DNA of 36,691 nt from Roseiflexus sp. (GCA_017743475.1 JAGHYV010000049.1:1-36691), one strand, 5' to 3'. Shown: positions 7,218 to 16,064, numbered from the stretch's first letter. The notes: generated by a model not told the origin, from the letters alone. A program made the numbers and translations.

Positions 7218-8579
7218 TTATGGCGTTGTTGATGTTGGTGTTAGTGTTATGGTTGGTGTCGGCGCAGGCTCAGGTGTGCCTGGCATCGCCGTTGGCTGTG
7301 TCGTGATGTCAGGTGTTGCCAGCGGTTCCGGTGTCAACGTAGGCGGCATGCGGAGCGTGACAAAAACCCGCGGCGCTGGCGGAACCAGGGTCACTCCTTC
7401 CGGCAGCGAGAATGTTGGTTCAAGTTCATACGTTCCAGGTCCTAATCCGCGAACATTGATCACGCCAAGCAATTGCGTGCCAGACAACGCTTCGAGTTGT
7501 AGCGATGATCCTGTCACAGTGACAGACACAATACCCGGACTGAGCGATGCCAGTAAGCCATCACTGATGCCAATGATCTGCACCGATGCCGGTACGGTTA
7601 CCTGAAACGGTCGGTTGATTGGCACGATTGTGACTGTCACAACTACGTCTGCTGGCTCGCCAAAGCGCAACTGGGTACCGCGCGGCGGTATGAGTGCTAC
7701 CGTTCGGGTCAGTGTTTGTGAAGCGCCAGTAATATCCACCTCCTCAGTCACAACATTCTCTGCATCATCGAGTGGTCCTGAACTGCCGGTCAGTGTCACC
7801 AGCAAAGGCGAGACTGACACACCGGCAACGACGTAGCCGCTGGCAGGAACGCCGGTGACAGAGGGCACAACTGGCACACGTTTGAGGCCAACACTCGAAA
7901 TGATCGGCACCAGTACATCGACGGTCGCCGGGTCGACGGTCACACCGGCGATTGGTTGACCGTTGGCATCGACCGGTTCGAGTGTCCGCGGCGAATTATA
8001 ATTTGCTGTCAGGCGGTCGATATCAACTCGCGCACGCACCATAGCCACTCGTTCAACGCGCCCTTGAGGTCCACGCACCGTTACCTTTGTGACAGGTTGC
8101 CCACGTGATGTGACCTGTGGTGTGCGCGCCTCGAAACCGAACGGCACGATACCGGTCGTTTCGACGGTCAGTGCCACTGTTCGGGTGATTTCCTGATCCA
8201 GGCGAATGAGCAGATACTCGGGTTCAGCACTCGCCCGCAGGCGAAGTGAGCGCGTGGTCACCACATTGACCGGTACATTATGCTCACCCGGTCCGCGCCC
8301 GGTAAGATCCACGAAGGGACGCAGATCGCTGACACGCACGTTCCGCACTGTTTCATCATCCGCCAGGACGGTAATATCGACTTCGGGACGCTGGGCGCGT
8401 GGCAGACCTTCCTTGTCGATCACAACCAGTCCGGGCGCCAGACCTTCGATATCAACCGGCACATTATCATAGGCGATCGACCGATCCGGATTCTGTGTGT
8501 AGGATACGAACACCCACAGCGTAAATGCCAGGATGAGCGCCAGCAGGAGACGTAAAGCTGGCGTATTCAGGAAATCCAC
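7218..8579 (-). CDS. cdaR: YbbR-domain membrane-anchored protein, probable cyclase regulator CdaR
   Basis: The 453-aa product has one N-terminal membrane helix (about residues 8-27) and then about four YbbR-like beta-rich repeats outside the membrane, recognisable by recurring V-V-DPxTV and VxVxG phrases. In Firmicutes, CdaR (YbbR) binds and modulates the diadenylate cyclase CdaA; the gene lies directly after cdaA here (21 bp gap). The last 40 or so residues form a proline/threonine-rich low-complexity tail (PTLTPEPLATPDITTQP), which may span the cell wall or surface layer. The start is GTG with AAGG upstream. No glmM follows, unlike the usual cdaA-cdaR-glmM order. Confidence 0.9.
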   Translation of the reverse strand: MDFLNTPALRLLLALILAFTLWVFVSYTQNPDRSIAYDNVPVDIEGLAPGLVVIDKEGLPRAQRPEVDITVLADDETVRNVRVSDLRPFVDLTGRGPGEHNVPVNVVTTRSLRLRASAEPEYLLIRLDQEITRTVALTVETTGIVPFGFEARTPQVTSRGQPVTKVTVRGPQGRVERVAMVRARVDIDRLTANYNSPRTLEPVDANGQPIAGVTVDPATVDVLVPIISSVGLKRVPVVPSVTGVPASGYVVAGVSVSPLLVTLTGSSGPLDDAENVVTEEVDITGASQTLTRTVALIPPRGTQLRFGEPADVVVTVTIVPINRPFQVTVPASVQIIGISDGLLASLSPGIVSVTVTGSSLQLEALSGTQLLGVINVRGLGPGTYELEPTFSLPEGVTLVPPAPRVFVTLRMPPTLTPEPLATPDITTQPTAMPGTPEPAPTPTITLTPTSTTP

Positions 8580-8600
8580 GATGACGACCTTTCGAACGCT

Positions 8601-9440
8601 CTAGTTTTTTAGCGTCTCATCGAGTTGCACCTTGAGCAAACCTGCCAGCATGCTTCGCAGGCGTGCTTCGTTCAGATAGCTTACCATACGCCCGTCGTGC
8701 ACCAGCGAAATCGCACCGGTTTCTTCGGAAACTACCACTGCAATCGCATCAGATTGTTCGGAAATGCCTTTCGCCGCACGATGGCGTGTGCCAAGGCGCC
8801 GTGGTCCGACGATATCTTCACTAAGCGGCAGAACGACGTTCGCAGCCAGGATTCGATTGCCGCGCACAATGACTGCCATATCGTGCAGCGGCGCGTTTGG
8901 ATAAAAGATATTGAGCAGGAGCGGCACCGCGAGTCGTGCATCGAGAATGACGCCGCGATCCGCATACTCTTGTAGTCCGGTCTCACGCTCGATCACCATC
9001 AACGCGCCGATGCCTTGCTGCGAGAGTTGCTGCGCGGCGCGCGAGATACCAATCACCGTTTCAATCAACTCCGACCGGTTGGAGCGCGAGAACGGTCGTC
9101 CAAGCAAATCATTGGTGCGCCCCAGGCTTTCCAGTGCGCGACGCAACTCAGGCTGGAACAGCACCGGAATAGCCACGATCAACGCCGGTTGTATTGCATT
9201 CTCGATCAGCCAGCGGAGCGTTTCGAGTGGCAAGACCGAACTCAGTACGATCGAAATTGCGAGCAAAATGCCAAAACCGCGCAGCAACTGCACGGCACGC
9301 GTGCCGCGAATAACGCCGAGCAGCCAGTAAAAGATCAGTGCAACGATCGCAATATCAAGCAGTGCACGCGGGTCAACGAAGGGATTGAGGCGATCAGCGA
9401 GGCGACTGATCCACTCCAGGATGCTACGAATGTCGGGCAT
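8601..9440 (-). CDS. dacA: Membrane diadenylate cyclase CdaA/DacA (c-di-AMP synthase)
   Basis: The 279-aa product has about three N-terminal membrane helices (roughly 27-45, 53-72, 80-95) and a DAC domain (about 100-255) that condenses two ATP into cyclic di-AMP. ERETGLQEY (151-159), LLNIFYPNAPLHD (175-187), LGTRHRAA (216-223) and VVSEETGAIS (236-245) are clear family motifs, and the RHR triplet is intact at 219-221. The metal-binding DGA motif reads D187-M188-A189, so its glycine is replaced by methionine. The key aspartate is kept, so activity is likely but unproved. It is followed at once by cdaR. ATG 9440 has no strong Shine-Dalgarno site. Confidence 0.93.
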   Translation of the reverse strand: MPDIRSILEWISRLADRLNPFVDPRALLDIAIVALIFYWLLGVIRGTRAVQLLRGFGILLAISIVLSSVLPLETLRWLIENAIQPALIVAIPVLFQPELRRALESLGRTNDLLGRPFSRSNRSELIETVIGISRAAQQLSQQGIGALMVIERETGLQEYADRGVILDARLAVPLLLNIFYPNAPLHDMAVIVRGNRILAANVVLPLSEDIVGPRRLGTRHRAAKGISEQSDAIAVVVSEETGAISLVHDGRMVSYLNEARLRSMLAGLLKVQLDETLKN

Positions 9441-9595
9441 AGCGTTCTATCGGTGCAAGGCAATGCCAGGAATAGCCTGTAGTTGAGCATATGCTGCCAC
9501 TATCCCAGCGATATGGCGTGATGATGCCGCCTTGTATCACATATGCAGGGCAGTGCGTTTTCGGTGGTTTCGTGATCGTCACGCATTGCGTCCCA

Positions 9596-12500
9596 TCATC
9601 GTTTCTCTGCCTGTTGCTGTTCGAGCATACGTCTGGCTGCTGCCTGTAATGCTTCGACGCGCTCGATCTCCACGTTTGGCAGTTTCGCAAGGCGGTTGTA
9701 GATGCGAATGGCCTGTTCATACTCCTGACGACGCATAAGTGCATCACCCAGCTGGAACAGATTGTCAGTATCGTTCTGATCCAATCCATAGATCTGGTGC
9801 ATTTCGGCAATCGCATTATCCAGGTCGCGGCGCTGGAGCAGGATACGGATAATCTGCTTCTTTTGCGCAATGGCTTCGCGCGTCATGCCTGCCAGCGTGT
9901 ACATGAACGAAAGCCACTGGCGCGCTTCAATATCGTTGGGCGCAATATGCACAATTTTGTCGTACAATGCACGTGCCTCGGCATGTTTGCCAAGCATCCA
10001 GTGAACTTCAGCTGCCTGCTGCAGGCTGGCGATGGCATCCTTGATCTGCCCCTCTTTGCGCTGTAAGTCGGCGACCCGCACCAGCGCTTCAACGCCTTTA
10101 TCCAGGAAACCGCGTCGGATGTACATTTTTGCCAGGCGGTTGCCGATTGCAGTATTATTCGGCGCCAGGCGCAGTGCGCTTTCAAGGGCTTCGATGGCGC
10201 GATCCAGCATTTGACGCTGCTCGTAGTGGCTTGCCAGTTCTTCAAGTTGCGCCAACGCTTCGTTCAGGCGACCCTGGCGGAAATAAATATCGGAGAGTTT
10301 GGTATAGATCGCCCGGTCGTAGGGCAGGAACTGCTTGGCTTCCTGCAGGGCGCGTTCAGCGCCCGCCAGATCGCCGACTGCAGCATACGCTTCGGCCATG
10401 CGACGCATGATTTCGCCCTGGGAGAGCGGTGTCGAGAAGGGATAGCGGGCGCTATCGGGGGGTGGCGCCGCCGCTTCCAGTGCGAGGCAGTGCTGGAGTT
10501 GCTCCAGCGCCTCGCCAGCCTGACCCAGTGCGATGTAACTGTCCGCCAGCGCCTGATGAACAAGATGCGGCGTCAGGAATGGATCGCGCTCGTTCTGCAG
10601 CAGTTCGAGCGCCTGCTCGAACTCAAGAATTGCCGACTGATGCTGACCGGCGTTTTGCTGGATGATGCCGAGAATGTAGTGGAGAACTGGCAGATCAGCT
10701 ATCAGAAATGCAGCGCGATATTCTGCCTGCACATCATTCAGGCGCTGTGGATGCTGTTTGATCTGTTCGAGAAGGGTTGCCAGCGATTGCCAGACAGCAA
10801 CCGATTGTTCTCCCATCATCGCCAGCGCCAGATTGATACGCGCAATATTGACCGGATTCCGCTGGTCGAGTTCAAGGGCGCGGCGGAAGGCGATCAGCGC
10901 TGCCTCGGTGCGTTCAAGTTTCAGCAGCGCCTGGCCATACTGCGCATGGAGATCGGCGCTGGCAGGCGACCATTGCAGCGCGCGACGATACTCTTCGAGC
11001 GCTTTATTTGTCTGCCCCATGCGGAAATAGGCACTAGCCACTACAGAAAGTTGCTGGGCGGCTTCTTCGTTGCGTCCTTCGGCGCGTAATAATTCTGCCA
11101 GCCGCGAACGCGGCAGGATCGTATCGGGTGATAACTCGATCAGGCGATAGTAGACATCAATAGCACGTTGCGGTTCACCACGTGCCACATATGTGTCAAT
11201 CAGCAACTGATACTTGATCAACGCCTCATCTCTGCGCCCATCACGTTCATAGATCTCGCCCAGCCGCAGATGGATCGGAAGGTAGTCTGGGTTGAGCCGA
11301 ATGACTTCCATGCAGGCATCGTTGGCTGCCAGCATTAATCCCTGCTCAATGTATTTTTCACTTGCCTGCACATACCGCTCACATAGTTCGTCCAATCCTG
11401 TTGTGTCGAGTGGCGTAACGGGCGTGGTTGGAGCGCGTTCGGGATGTGGCAGCGCTTCAAGCGCCTCCAGCGGATCGACCGGTTCAGTGGCGACAGAGGC
11501 AGTTGCTTCGAATCGCTCACTGTCCATTTTCTGTGCCTCTGGCGAGCGCAAGAAATCGGTGATCGGACGGATCTTGCCCCATGTTTCGGGCATGGGGCTT
11601 TCGTGTGGCGGTTCGGGTTCTGGAGTGGGCGGTTGGGGTGACAGTGCACCGGTGCCAAGCGTGCGGAGCTTGGCGAACATGTTTCGTTCGGTCAGATCCT
11701 TGGCTTTCTGGCGAAACTCATCGGCGCGTTCGCGCCCCCAGCGTTTGCTCTGGAGGAAGTTTGCCAGCGTTGAGTAGAGGGTTGCCGCGCGTGCAATGTC
11801 GTTGAGCTGGATATAGACCTGCGCTGCGCTCTCGTACATCTGGATCATATCGTCGGCTTCGGCGCGTCCGATCGACTCCAGCGGCAGGAGACGAATAGTC
11901 TGTTCATACTCGTGCGCTGCTTCATGAAGTTTCCCCAACTCCTGATACGCCTGACCGAGCATATAGTGCGCCGAGAGCGCGTACTCCTGATCACCAGCAG
12001 CGCTCTGCAGCAACTCGATAGCGCGCTGATAGTCGCCCCGTTCCTGATACAGTAGTCCCAGACTATAAAAGACGTCACTCCGGTCGGTACCCAGTTTCAG
12101 CGCACGCTCATACTGTTCGATGGCGCCATCGATATCGCCAGCTTCCTGCCGTTCGTGCGCCAGTGCAACGATGCGTTCGACTGCGATCTGTGTGCCGCGC
12201 AGACTGCCAGTTCCAGCGATCGACAGTGGGATTGCCTCAGCAGCGGCAGGCATCGCTTCGATTGCCGATTGGACTGTCGTTGCCAGGGTATCGTGGAGTG
12301 CAGCAATCAATTCCTTGGCTTCGCGGTTGTCGGGCTCATAGCGAAGCGCCGTTTCCGCCAGATCCACTGCCTCTTCGAGGCGCCCGTGTACCTGTGCGCG
12401 TCGTGCCAGATCGAGGTATTGCGCTGCTGCTTCCGACCGTGCACCCTGGTCGGCGAGCAACTGTGCCAGTCGCGCCCGCTGATCGTCGGCATCGGGTTGT

Positions 12501-12874
12501 AGGCGCAGCGCTTCACGCAATGCATCGATCGCGCGCGCTGCCAGTTTTCGGCTGATCTGGAGATCGGCGAGTTGCACGTATGCAGTCGTTGCCGCCTTCG
12601 GGTCGCCGAGGCGCTCGTAGGTGCGCGCCAGATATTCCAGATAGAACGGATTGCTGGCATCAGTGCGGTGCAGTTCATCGAACATCTGGAGTGCCTGTGC
12701 GTATTTTGCTGTGTTGAAGAGCGCTACTGCGGCGGCTGAGCGTGCGTCGAGATCGTGGGGAAACTCCTGAAGCGCGCGAATTGCCTGTTTCAGCGCCTCG
12801 TCCCAGTTCATGAGCCGCGCAGCCTCACGGCTTTGCTCCATAGCGCGGTCGAACAATGCGCGATTGCCTGGCAT
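9596..12874 (-). CDS. Large tetratricopeptide-repeat (TPR) protein
   Basis: The 1092-aa product is almost entirely TPR repeats, with canonical signatures such as AYQELGKLHEAAHEYEQ and YGQALLKLERTEAALIAF. There are three repeat arrays: about residues 1-390, then a proline/glutamate-rich linker near 405-490, then about 495-1085. There is no signal peptide or membrane helix, so it should be a cytoplasmic scaffold; its partner cannot be told. The ATG start is supported by AGAGGT upstream. It lies between the helicase-loader gene and dacA on the same strand, with about 150-bp gaps on both sides, so it may have its own promoter. Confidence 0.88.
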   Translation of the reverse strand: MPGNRALFDRAMEQSREAARLMNWDEALKQAIRALQEFPHDLDARSAAAVALFNTAKYAQALQMFDELHRTDASNPFYLEYLARTYERLGDPKAATTAYVQLADLQISRKLAARAIDALREALRLQPDADDQRARLAQLLADQGARSEAAAQYLDLARRAQVHGRLEEAVDLAETALRYEPDNREAKELIAALHDTLATTVQSAIEAMPAAAEAIPLSIAGTGSLRGTQIAVERIVALAHERQEAGDIDGAIEQYERALKLGTDRSDVFYSLGLLYQERGDYQRAIELLQSAAGDQEYALSAHYMLGQAYQELGKLHEAAHEYEQTIRLLPLESIGRAEADDMIQMYESAAQVYIQLNDIARAATLYSTLANFLQSKRWGRERADEFRQKAKDLTERNMFAKLRTLGTGALSPQPPTPEPEPPHESPMPETWGKIRPITDFLRSPEAQKMDSERFEATASVATEPVDPLEALEALPHPERAPTTPVTPLDTTGLDELCERYVQASEKYIEQGLMLAANDACMEVIRLNPDYLPIHLRLGEIYERDGRRDEALIKYQLLIDTYVARGEPQRAIDVYYRLIELSPDTILPRSRLAELLRAEGRNEEAAQQLSVVASAYFRMGQTNKALEEYRRALQWSPASADLHAQYGQALLKLERTEAALIAFRRALELDQRNPVNIARINLALAMMGEQSVAVWQSLATLLEQIKQHPQRLNDVQAEYRAAFLIADLPVLHYILGIIQQNAGQHQSAILEFEQALELLQNERDPFLTPHLVHQALADSYIALGQAGEALEQLQHCLALEAAAPPPDSARYPFSTPLSQGEIMRRMAEAYAAVGDLAGAERALQEAKQFLPYDRAIYTKLSDIYFRQGRLNEALAQLEELASHYEQRQMLDRAIEALESALRLAPNNTAIGNRLAKMYIRRGFLDKGVEALVRVADLQRKEGQIKDAIASLQQAAEVHWMLGKHAEARALYDKIVHIAPNDIEARQWLSFMYTLAGMTREAIAQKKQIIRILLQRRDLDNAIAEMHQIYGLDQNDTDNLFQLGDALMRRQEYEQAIRIYNRLAKLPNVEIERVEALQAAARRMLEQQQAEKR

Positions 12875-13026
12875 GAATGACCTCTAATGCGGCAAACTGG
12901 TGTGGATGCTCCTTCATCGGAGCACGTGACTCCAGTGGCGCGACGGATCGCGCAAGAAATCAATGATAATGATAGCACAAAACGGTCGTATCAGGGAACA
13001 GGTATGATGAGAACGCCTTTCATGTA

Positions 13027-13860
13027 CTATTTCAGGCGACGTTGAGCGCCAGAGACCGGATAGCGTTGCGCGATTGGCAACCGACGGTAATCGGCAGCAT
13101 CAATGATAATGTGTTCTTCACACAAGGCCCGGTCAGACATGCGTGAAAAGATGCGCGGATCGATCTCTTCCGGTTTGCGATTGCTAGTAATGACGGTTGG
13201 CAGTGCAAAATTGTACCGGTGGTTGATGATCTGAAAGAGTTTTTCACGCGCCCATGGAGTGGTATTTTCTGTGCCAAGGTCATCCAGAATAAGGACGTCT
13301 GCCTCACGAATATCCTCAAAACGTTGATCGTACTCGATCTCGCTCGACGGACCGAACGTCGAGCGCAGATGGTCGAGCAGGTCGGGAACAATTGCAAAGA
13401 GGACACGGTAGTGGTTCCGGAGCAGTTGATTGGCGATGGCAGCCGCAAGATGTGTTTTGCCACAGCCATAGTTGCCAAACAGAATGAGCCATCCGCGTGG
13501 GTGGCGGGCATACTCCTGTGCGCGCAGATAGGCGCGACGCACACCAGGCACATTGGGGTTGAAGGTCTCGAACGTCTTATCGAGGAATGCTGCTAGGTTG
13601 CTGATCTCCAGCAGGCGCGCTGCGTCGCGCTGCTCCTGTTCCGCCAGTTTGCAGACGCACGGGAAGAGTTTGGCAAAATCGGGATGACCGTATGGAACTG
13701 CTTTCTTATAGAAACCGGCGCCGCCGCAGTGCGGACATTCCGCGCTACTGGAGGTCGGAGACGTCACTGCCACGGCGGAAGAGGTCGCCGTAGGCGCCGC
13801 TGGTATATTTCTCGACATCGATAGGTCGGTCGGCACGATCCTGCGCATCGTTTCGTCCAT
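13027..13860 (-). CDS. DnaI/DnaC-like helicase loader ATPase
   Basis: This AAA+ ATPase probably loads DnaB onto DNA. From ATG 13860 it is 277 aa: a zinc-binding-type N-terminus (CPHC at 42-45, PCVC at 67-70), Walker A GNYGCGKT (129-136), Walker B VLILDD (189-194), a sensor-like TSNRKPEEID and a SRMSDR arginine motif. Start choice: the frame runs open to 13944, but ATG 13860 has AGAGGTGG at a good distance. Even so it overlaps the preceding DnaD-like gene by 116 nt in a different frame. The poorly conserved, Ser/Thr/Ala-rich residues before CPHC leave room for a later start. Its location after dnaB and the DnaD-like gene supports the role. Confidence 0.85.
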   Translation of the reverse strand: MDETMRRIVPTDLSMSRNIPAAPTATSSAVAVTSPTSSSAECPHCGGAGFYKKAVPYGHPDFAKLFPCVCKLAEQEQRDAARLLEISNLAAFLDKTFETFNPNVPGVRRAYLRAQEYARHPRGWLILFGNYGCGKTHLAAAIANQLLRNHYRVLFAIVPDLLDHLRSTFGPSSEIEYDQRFEDIREADVLILDDLGTENTTPWAREKLFQIINHRYNFALPTVITSNRKPEEIDPRIFSRMSDRALCEEHIIIDAADYRRLPIAQRYPVSGAQRRLK

Positions 13861-14464
13861 TGGCAGCCCACCTCTCGAGTATCTTTTTGACATAACGCCA
13901 CGAACGAACGTTCGCACGTACTGCTTCCCGCAGTGCATCTTCAATCCAGTGCGCCGGGTAGCGCTCCTCCGCTTCGCGCAGGTCTTCGAGCAGCATGGGA
14001 GTCACCAGTCCGATATTCTGCTCGTACAGGGCGATCAGCGATGGGCGCTCATCGGGCAGAGAGGGGTTGGGTGTGAGCGCAGCGCTCGCCTGCCCTACCT
14101 GTTCGACCCACGCACGGTTGGCGGCGGTGTTCACGACGTACCAGCTGACGCTGCGCGCGCCATCGGGTAGCGCAACGTGGAGAAGAGTGGTGCGACGCAC
14201 AGCGGCGTCGATCCCCTCAGCAAGCAGTTCTTCTGGCGGACGTAAGCGTGTAATAGCACGCAACCCGCGTCGCAAGACACGATCCGCCGCCAGGTCGTCC
14301 CAACTGATCCGCCGTGGCGCCGGTCCACGCTGGCGGCTCAGGCGATAGAATACGTGCAGCGTTACCTTGAGTTCGCTGGGGAGCGTGATCTGCGGCAGCA
14401 CCTCAGTGAAGAACTCAACCGGCAGTCCAACCAGCGTGTCAGTTGTGAAACCGGTGAACGCCAT
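13745..14464 (-). CDS. DnaD-domain replication protein
   Basis: The C-terminal half shows the DnaD (DnaB_2) domain: LIALYEQNIGLVTPML, then LREAEERYPAHWIEDALREA, then WRYVKKILERWAANG. It ends with DVEKYTSGAYGDLFRR, a tail pattern frequent in DnaD-like replication proteins. The N-terminal half (about 1-90) probably forms a winged helix. In Firmicutes, DnaD acts with DnaI to bring DnaB to origins or stalled forks. From ATG 14464 the protein is 239 aa; CAGGAG lies about 11 nt upstream. In-frame ATGs at 14497 and 14488 lack such a site and crowd the promoter. Its 3' end overlaps the loader gene. Confidence 0.85.
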   Translation of the reverse strand: MAFTGFTTDTLVGLPVEFFTEVLPQITLPSELKVTLHVFYRLSRQRGPAPRRISWDDLAADRVLRRGLRAITRLRPPEELLAEGIDAAVRRTTLLHVALPDGARSVSWYVVNTAANRAWVEQVGQASAALTPNPSLPDERPSLIALYEQNIGLVTPMLLEDLREAEERYPAHWIEDALREAVRANVRSWRYVKKILERWAANGRNDAQDRADRPIDVEKYTSGAYGDLFRRGSDVSDLQ

Positions 14465-14508
14465 CCGCGCCTGCACTCCTGTATGCATAACATGCATGTT
14501 CTAAGACG

Positions 14509-14537
14509 ATTATATACCGAGATATTTATCATTCCAA
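14509..14537 (-). promoter_or_regulatory. Sigma-70-type promoter for the DnaD-like gene
   Basis: On the minus strand, TTGGAA (14532-14537) and a perfect TATAAT (14509-14514) are separated by 17 bp. Transcription would start near 14502, giving a leader of about 38 nt to ATG 14464. It sits in the roughly 100-bp gap downstream of dnaB. Confidence 0.7.
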
Positions 14538-14563
14538 CAGGATCATCCCAAAGAGCGGGCATG

Positions 14564-15898
14564 TCAGTACCCCTCTGGCGTGCGATAGGTCAGATCCATG
14601 AACCGTGTCGTTGATGGATCGAAACGCATCGACACTACGCCAACGGGACCGTTCCGATGTTTGGCGATATGAATTTCGGCGATGCCTTTCTTGTCGGTGT
14701 TCGGGTCGTACAACTCTTCACGGTAGATGAACATAACAATGTCAGCATCCTGCTCGATCGACCCCGACTCGCGCAGATCGCTCAGCATTGGTATGTGGCT
14801 GGTGCGCCCTTCGACAGCGCGTGAGAGTTGTGAAAGTGCAATCACCGGTACATTCAACTCGCGTGCCAGCGCCTTCAATCCGCGCGAAATCTCACTTACC
14901 TCCTGCACGCGATTCTCGGAACGGCGTCCCTGCATCAATTGCAGATAGTCGATAATAATCAGGTCTACCCCGACGCGCGCCTGGAGTCGGCGCGCGCGAC
15001 TGCGCACGTCCATGATGCTTAACCCTGCAGTGTCTTCGATATAGATTGGAGCGGCTGCCAGGCGTCCCATCGCACTGATAACGCGCTCCATTTCTTCCTC
15101 GCGCAACTGCCCTAGGCGCAGGCGGTGCGTATCGATCGATGTCTCCATCGAGAGTAGGCGCTGCACCAATTGTTCACGGCTCATTTCCAGGCTGAAAATG
15201 CCGACCGTTCCCTGGTACTGCATGGCTACATTGTGGGCAATGCTCATCACCAGGCTGGTTTTACCCACACCGGGACGCGCTGCGAGAATGATCAGGTCGC
15301 TTCGCTGCAATCCGCCGGTCAGTTGATCAAGATCGCGGAAGCCGGTCGGCAACCCGACCACTTCGCCGCGATGATCCTGGAGGTAGTTGATCTGCTCATA
15401 GTACGCATCGATGACCTGACCGATATGAATGAAATCTTGGTTAGTGCGGCGTTGAGAAACCTCAAACAGGATCTGTTCGGCAAGGTCGAGCGTTGTCTCA
15501 ATATCCTGCTGCTCCTCGTACCCTAGCGCAGCAATCTTGCTACCGGCTGCAATCAGGCGACGGAGCAGAGCAGTGCGCTCGACGATCCGCGCATAGTATT
15601 CGACATGGTACGACGTCGGAACACTATCGACGAGTTCTGCCAGGTAGAGCACGCCGCCAACGGCTTCGAGTTGGTTACGGCGACGCAGTTCCTCAGCGAC
15701 GGTGCGAGTGTCGGGGGGGATGCGGGCGTTGTAACACGCCAGCATTGCTTCATAAATCTGAACGTGCCGTTGCAGGTAGAAGTAATCCGCCTGCAACCAG
15801 GGCGCAATTGCAATAATGGCATCGCGATTGAGCAGGATCGAGCCGAGTGTTGCCTTCTCAGCATCGATGCTGTGTGGTAGATCGGGAAGTGTGGTCAT
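14564..15898 (-). CDS. dnaB: Replicative DNA helicase DnaB
   Basis: This RecA-fold hexameric helicase unwinds DNA ahead of the replication fork. The N-terminal LPHSIDAEKATLGSIL is the classic DnaB start, followed by a helical domain, linker, Walker A ARPGVGKT (about 207-214), the FSLEMS motif, Walker B LIIIDYLQLM and a C-terminal DADIVMFIYREE block. It has no intein, and its length (444 aa) is normal. Start choice: ATG 15898 gives the usual N-terminus and has GGGGA nearby; an in-frame ATG at 15943 adds 15 residues that are not family-like. It follows rplI, a common bacterial arrangement, and precedes the DnaD- and DnaI-like genes. Confidence 0.95.
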   Translation of the reverse strand: MTTLPDLPHSIDAEKATLGSILLNRDAIIAIAPWLQADYFYLQRHVQIYEAMLACYNARIPPDTRTVAEELRRRNQLEAVGGVLYLAELVDSVPTSYHVEYYARIVERTALLRRLIAAGSKIAALGYEEQQDIETTLDLAEQILFEVSQRRTNQDFIHIGQVIDAYYEQINYLQDHRGEVVGLPTGFRDLDQLTGGLQRSDLIILAARPGVGKTSLVMSIAHNVAMQYQGTVGIFSLEMSREQLVQRLLSMETSIDTHRLRLGQLREEEMERVISAMGRLAAAPIYIEDTAGLSIMDVRSRARRLQARVGVDLIIIDYLQLMQGRRSENRVQEVSEISRGLKALARELNVPVIALSQLSRAVEGRTSHIPMLSDLRESGSIEQDADIVMFIYREELYDPNTDKKGIAEIHIAKHRNGPVGVVSMRFDPSTTRFMDLTYRTPEGY

Positions 15899-16027
15899 AG
15901 GATCCCCGGCATCGAACACCGCTTTTCCCGGTTGAGCGTCCATCTTCTGGCGTCATGTGATGCAGAAGCGTTTTCACCCGGTTCTCGACAGGTTATCCCA
16001 CGTCTGTCCACATGCGCCCTGAGAAGC

Positions 16028-16064
16028 GATAATGTGCCAGGGCGCTTTGCCGTGGCACATTATC
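16028..16064 (-). other. Stable hairpin between rplI and dnaB
   Basis: A perfect 12-bp stem (16028-16039 with 16053-16064) encloses a 13-nt segment with a further GGC/GCC pair. No T-run follows on either strand, so it is not a standard intrinsic terminator. It could be an mRNA processing or stability element that sets dnaB levels relative to rplI. Confidence 0.6.

Noticed and set aside
10211-11089. 292-codon plus-strand frame inside the TPR gene
   Set aside because: The TPR repeats on the minus strand are unmistakable; the frame has no ribosome site or recognisable domain.
16000-16020. DnaA-box-like TTATCCCAC and TGTCCACA near dnaB
   Set aside because: Each differs from the TTATNCACA consensus at two or more positions and there is no cluster, so an origin is not supported.
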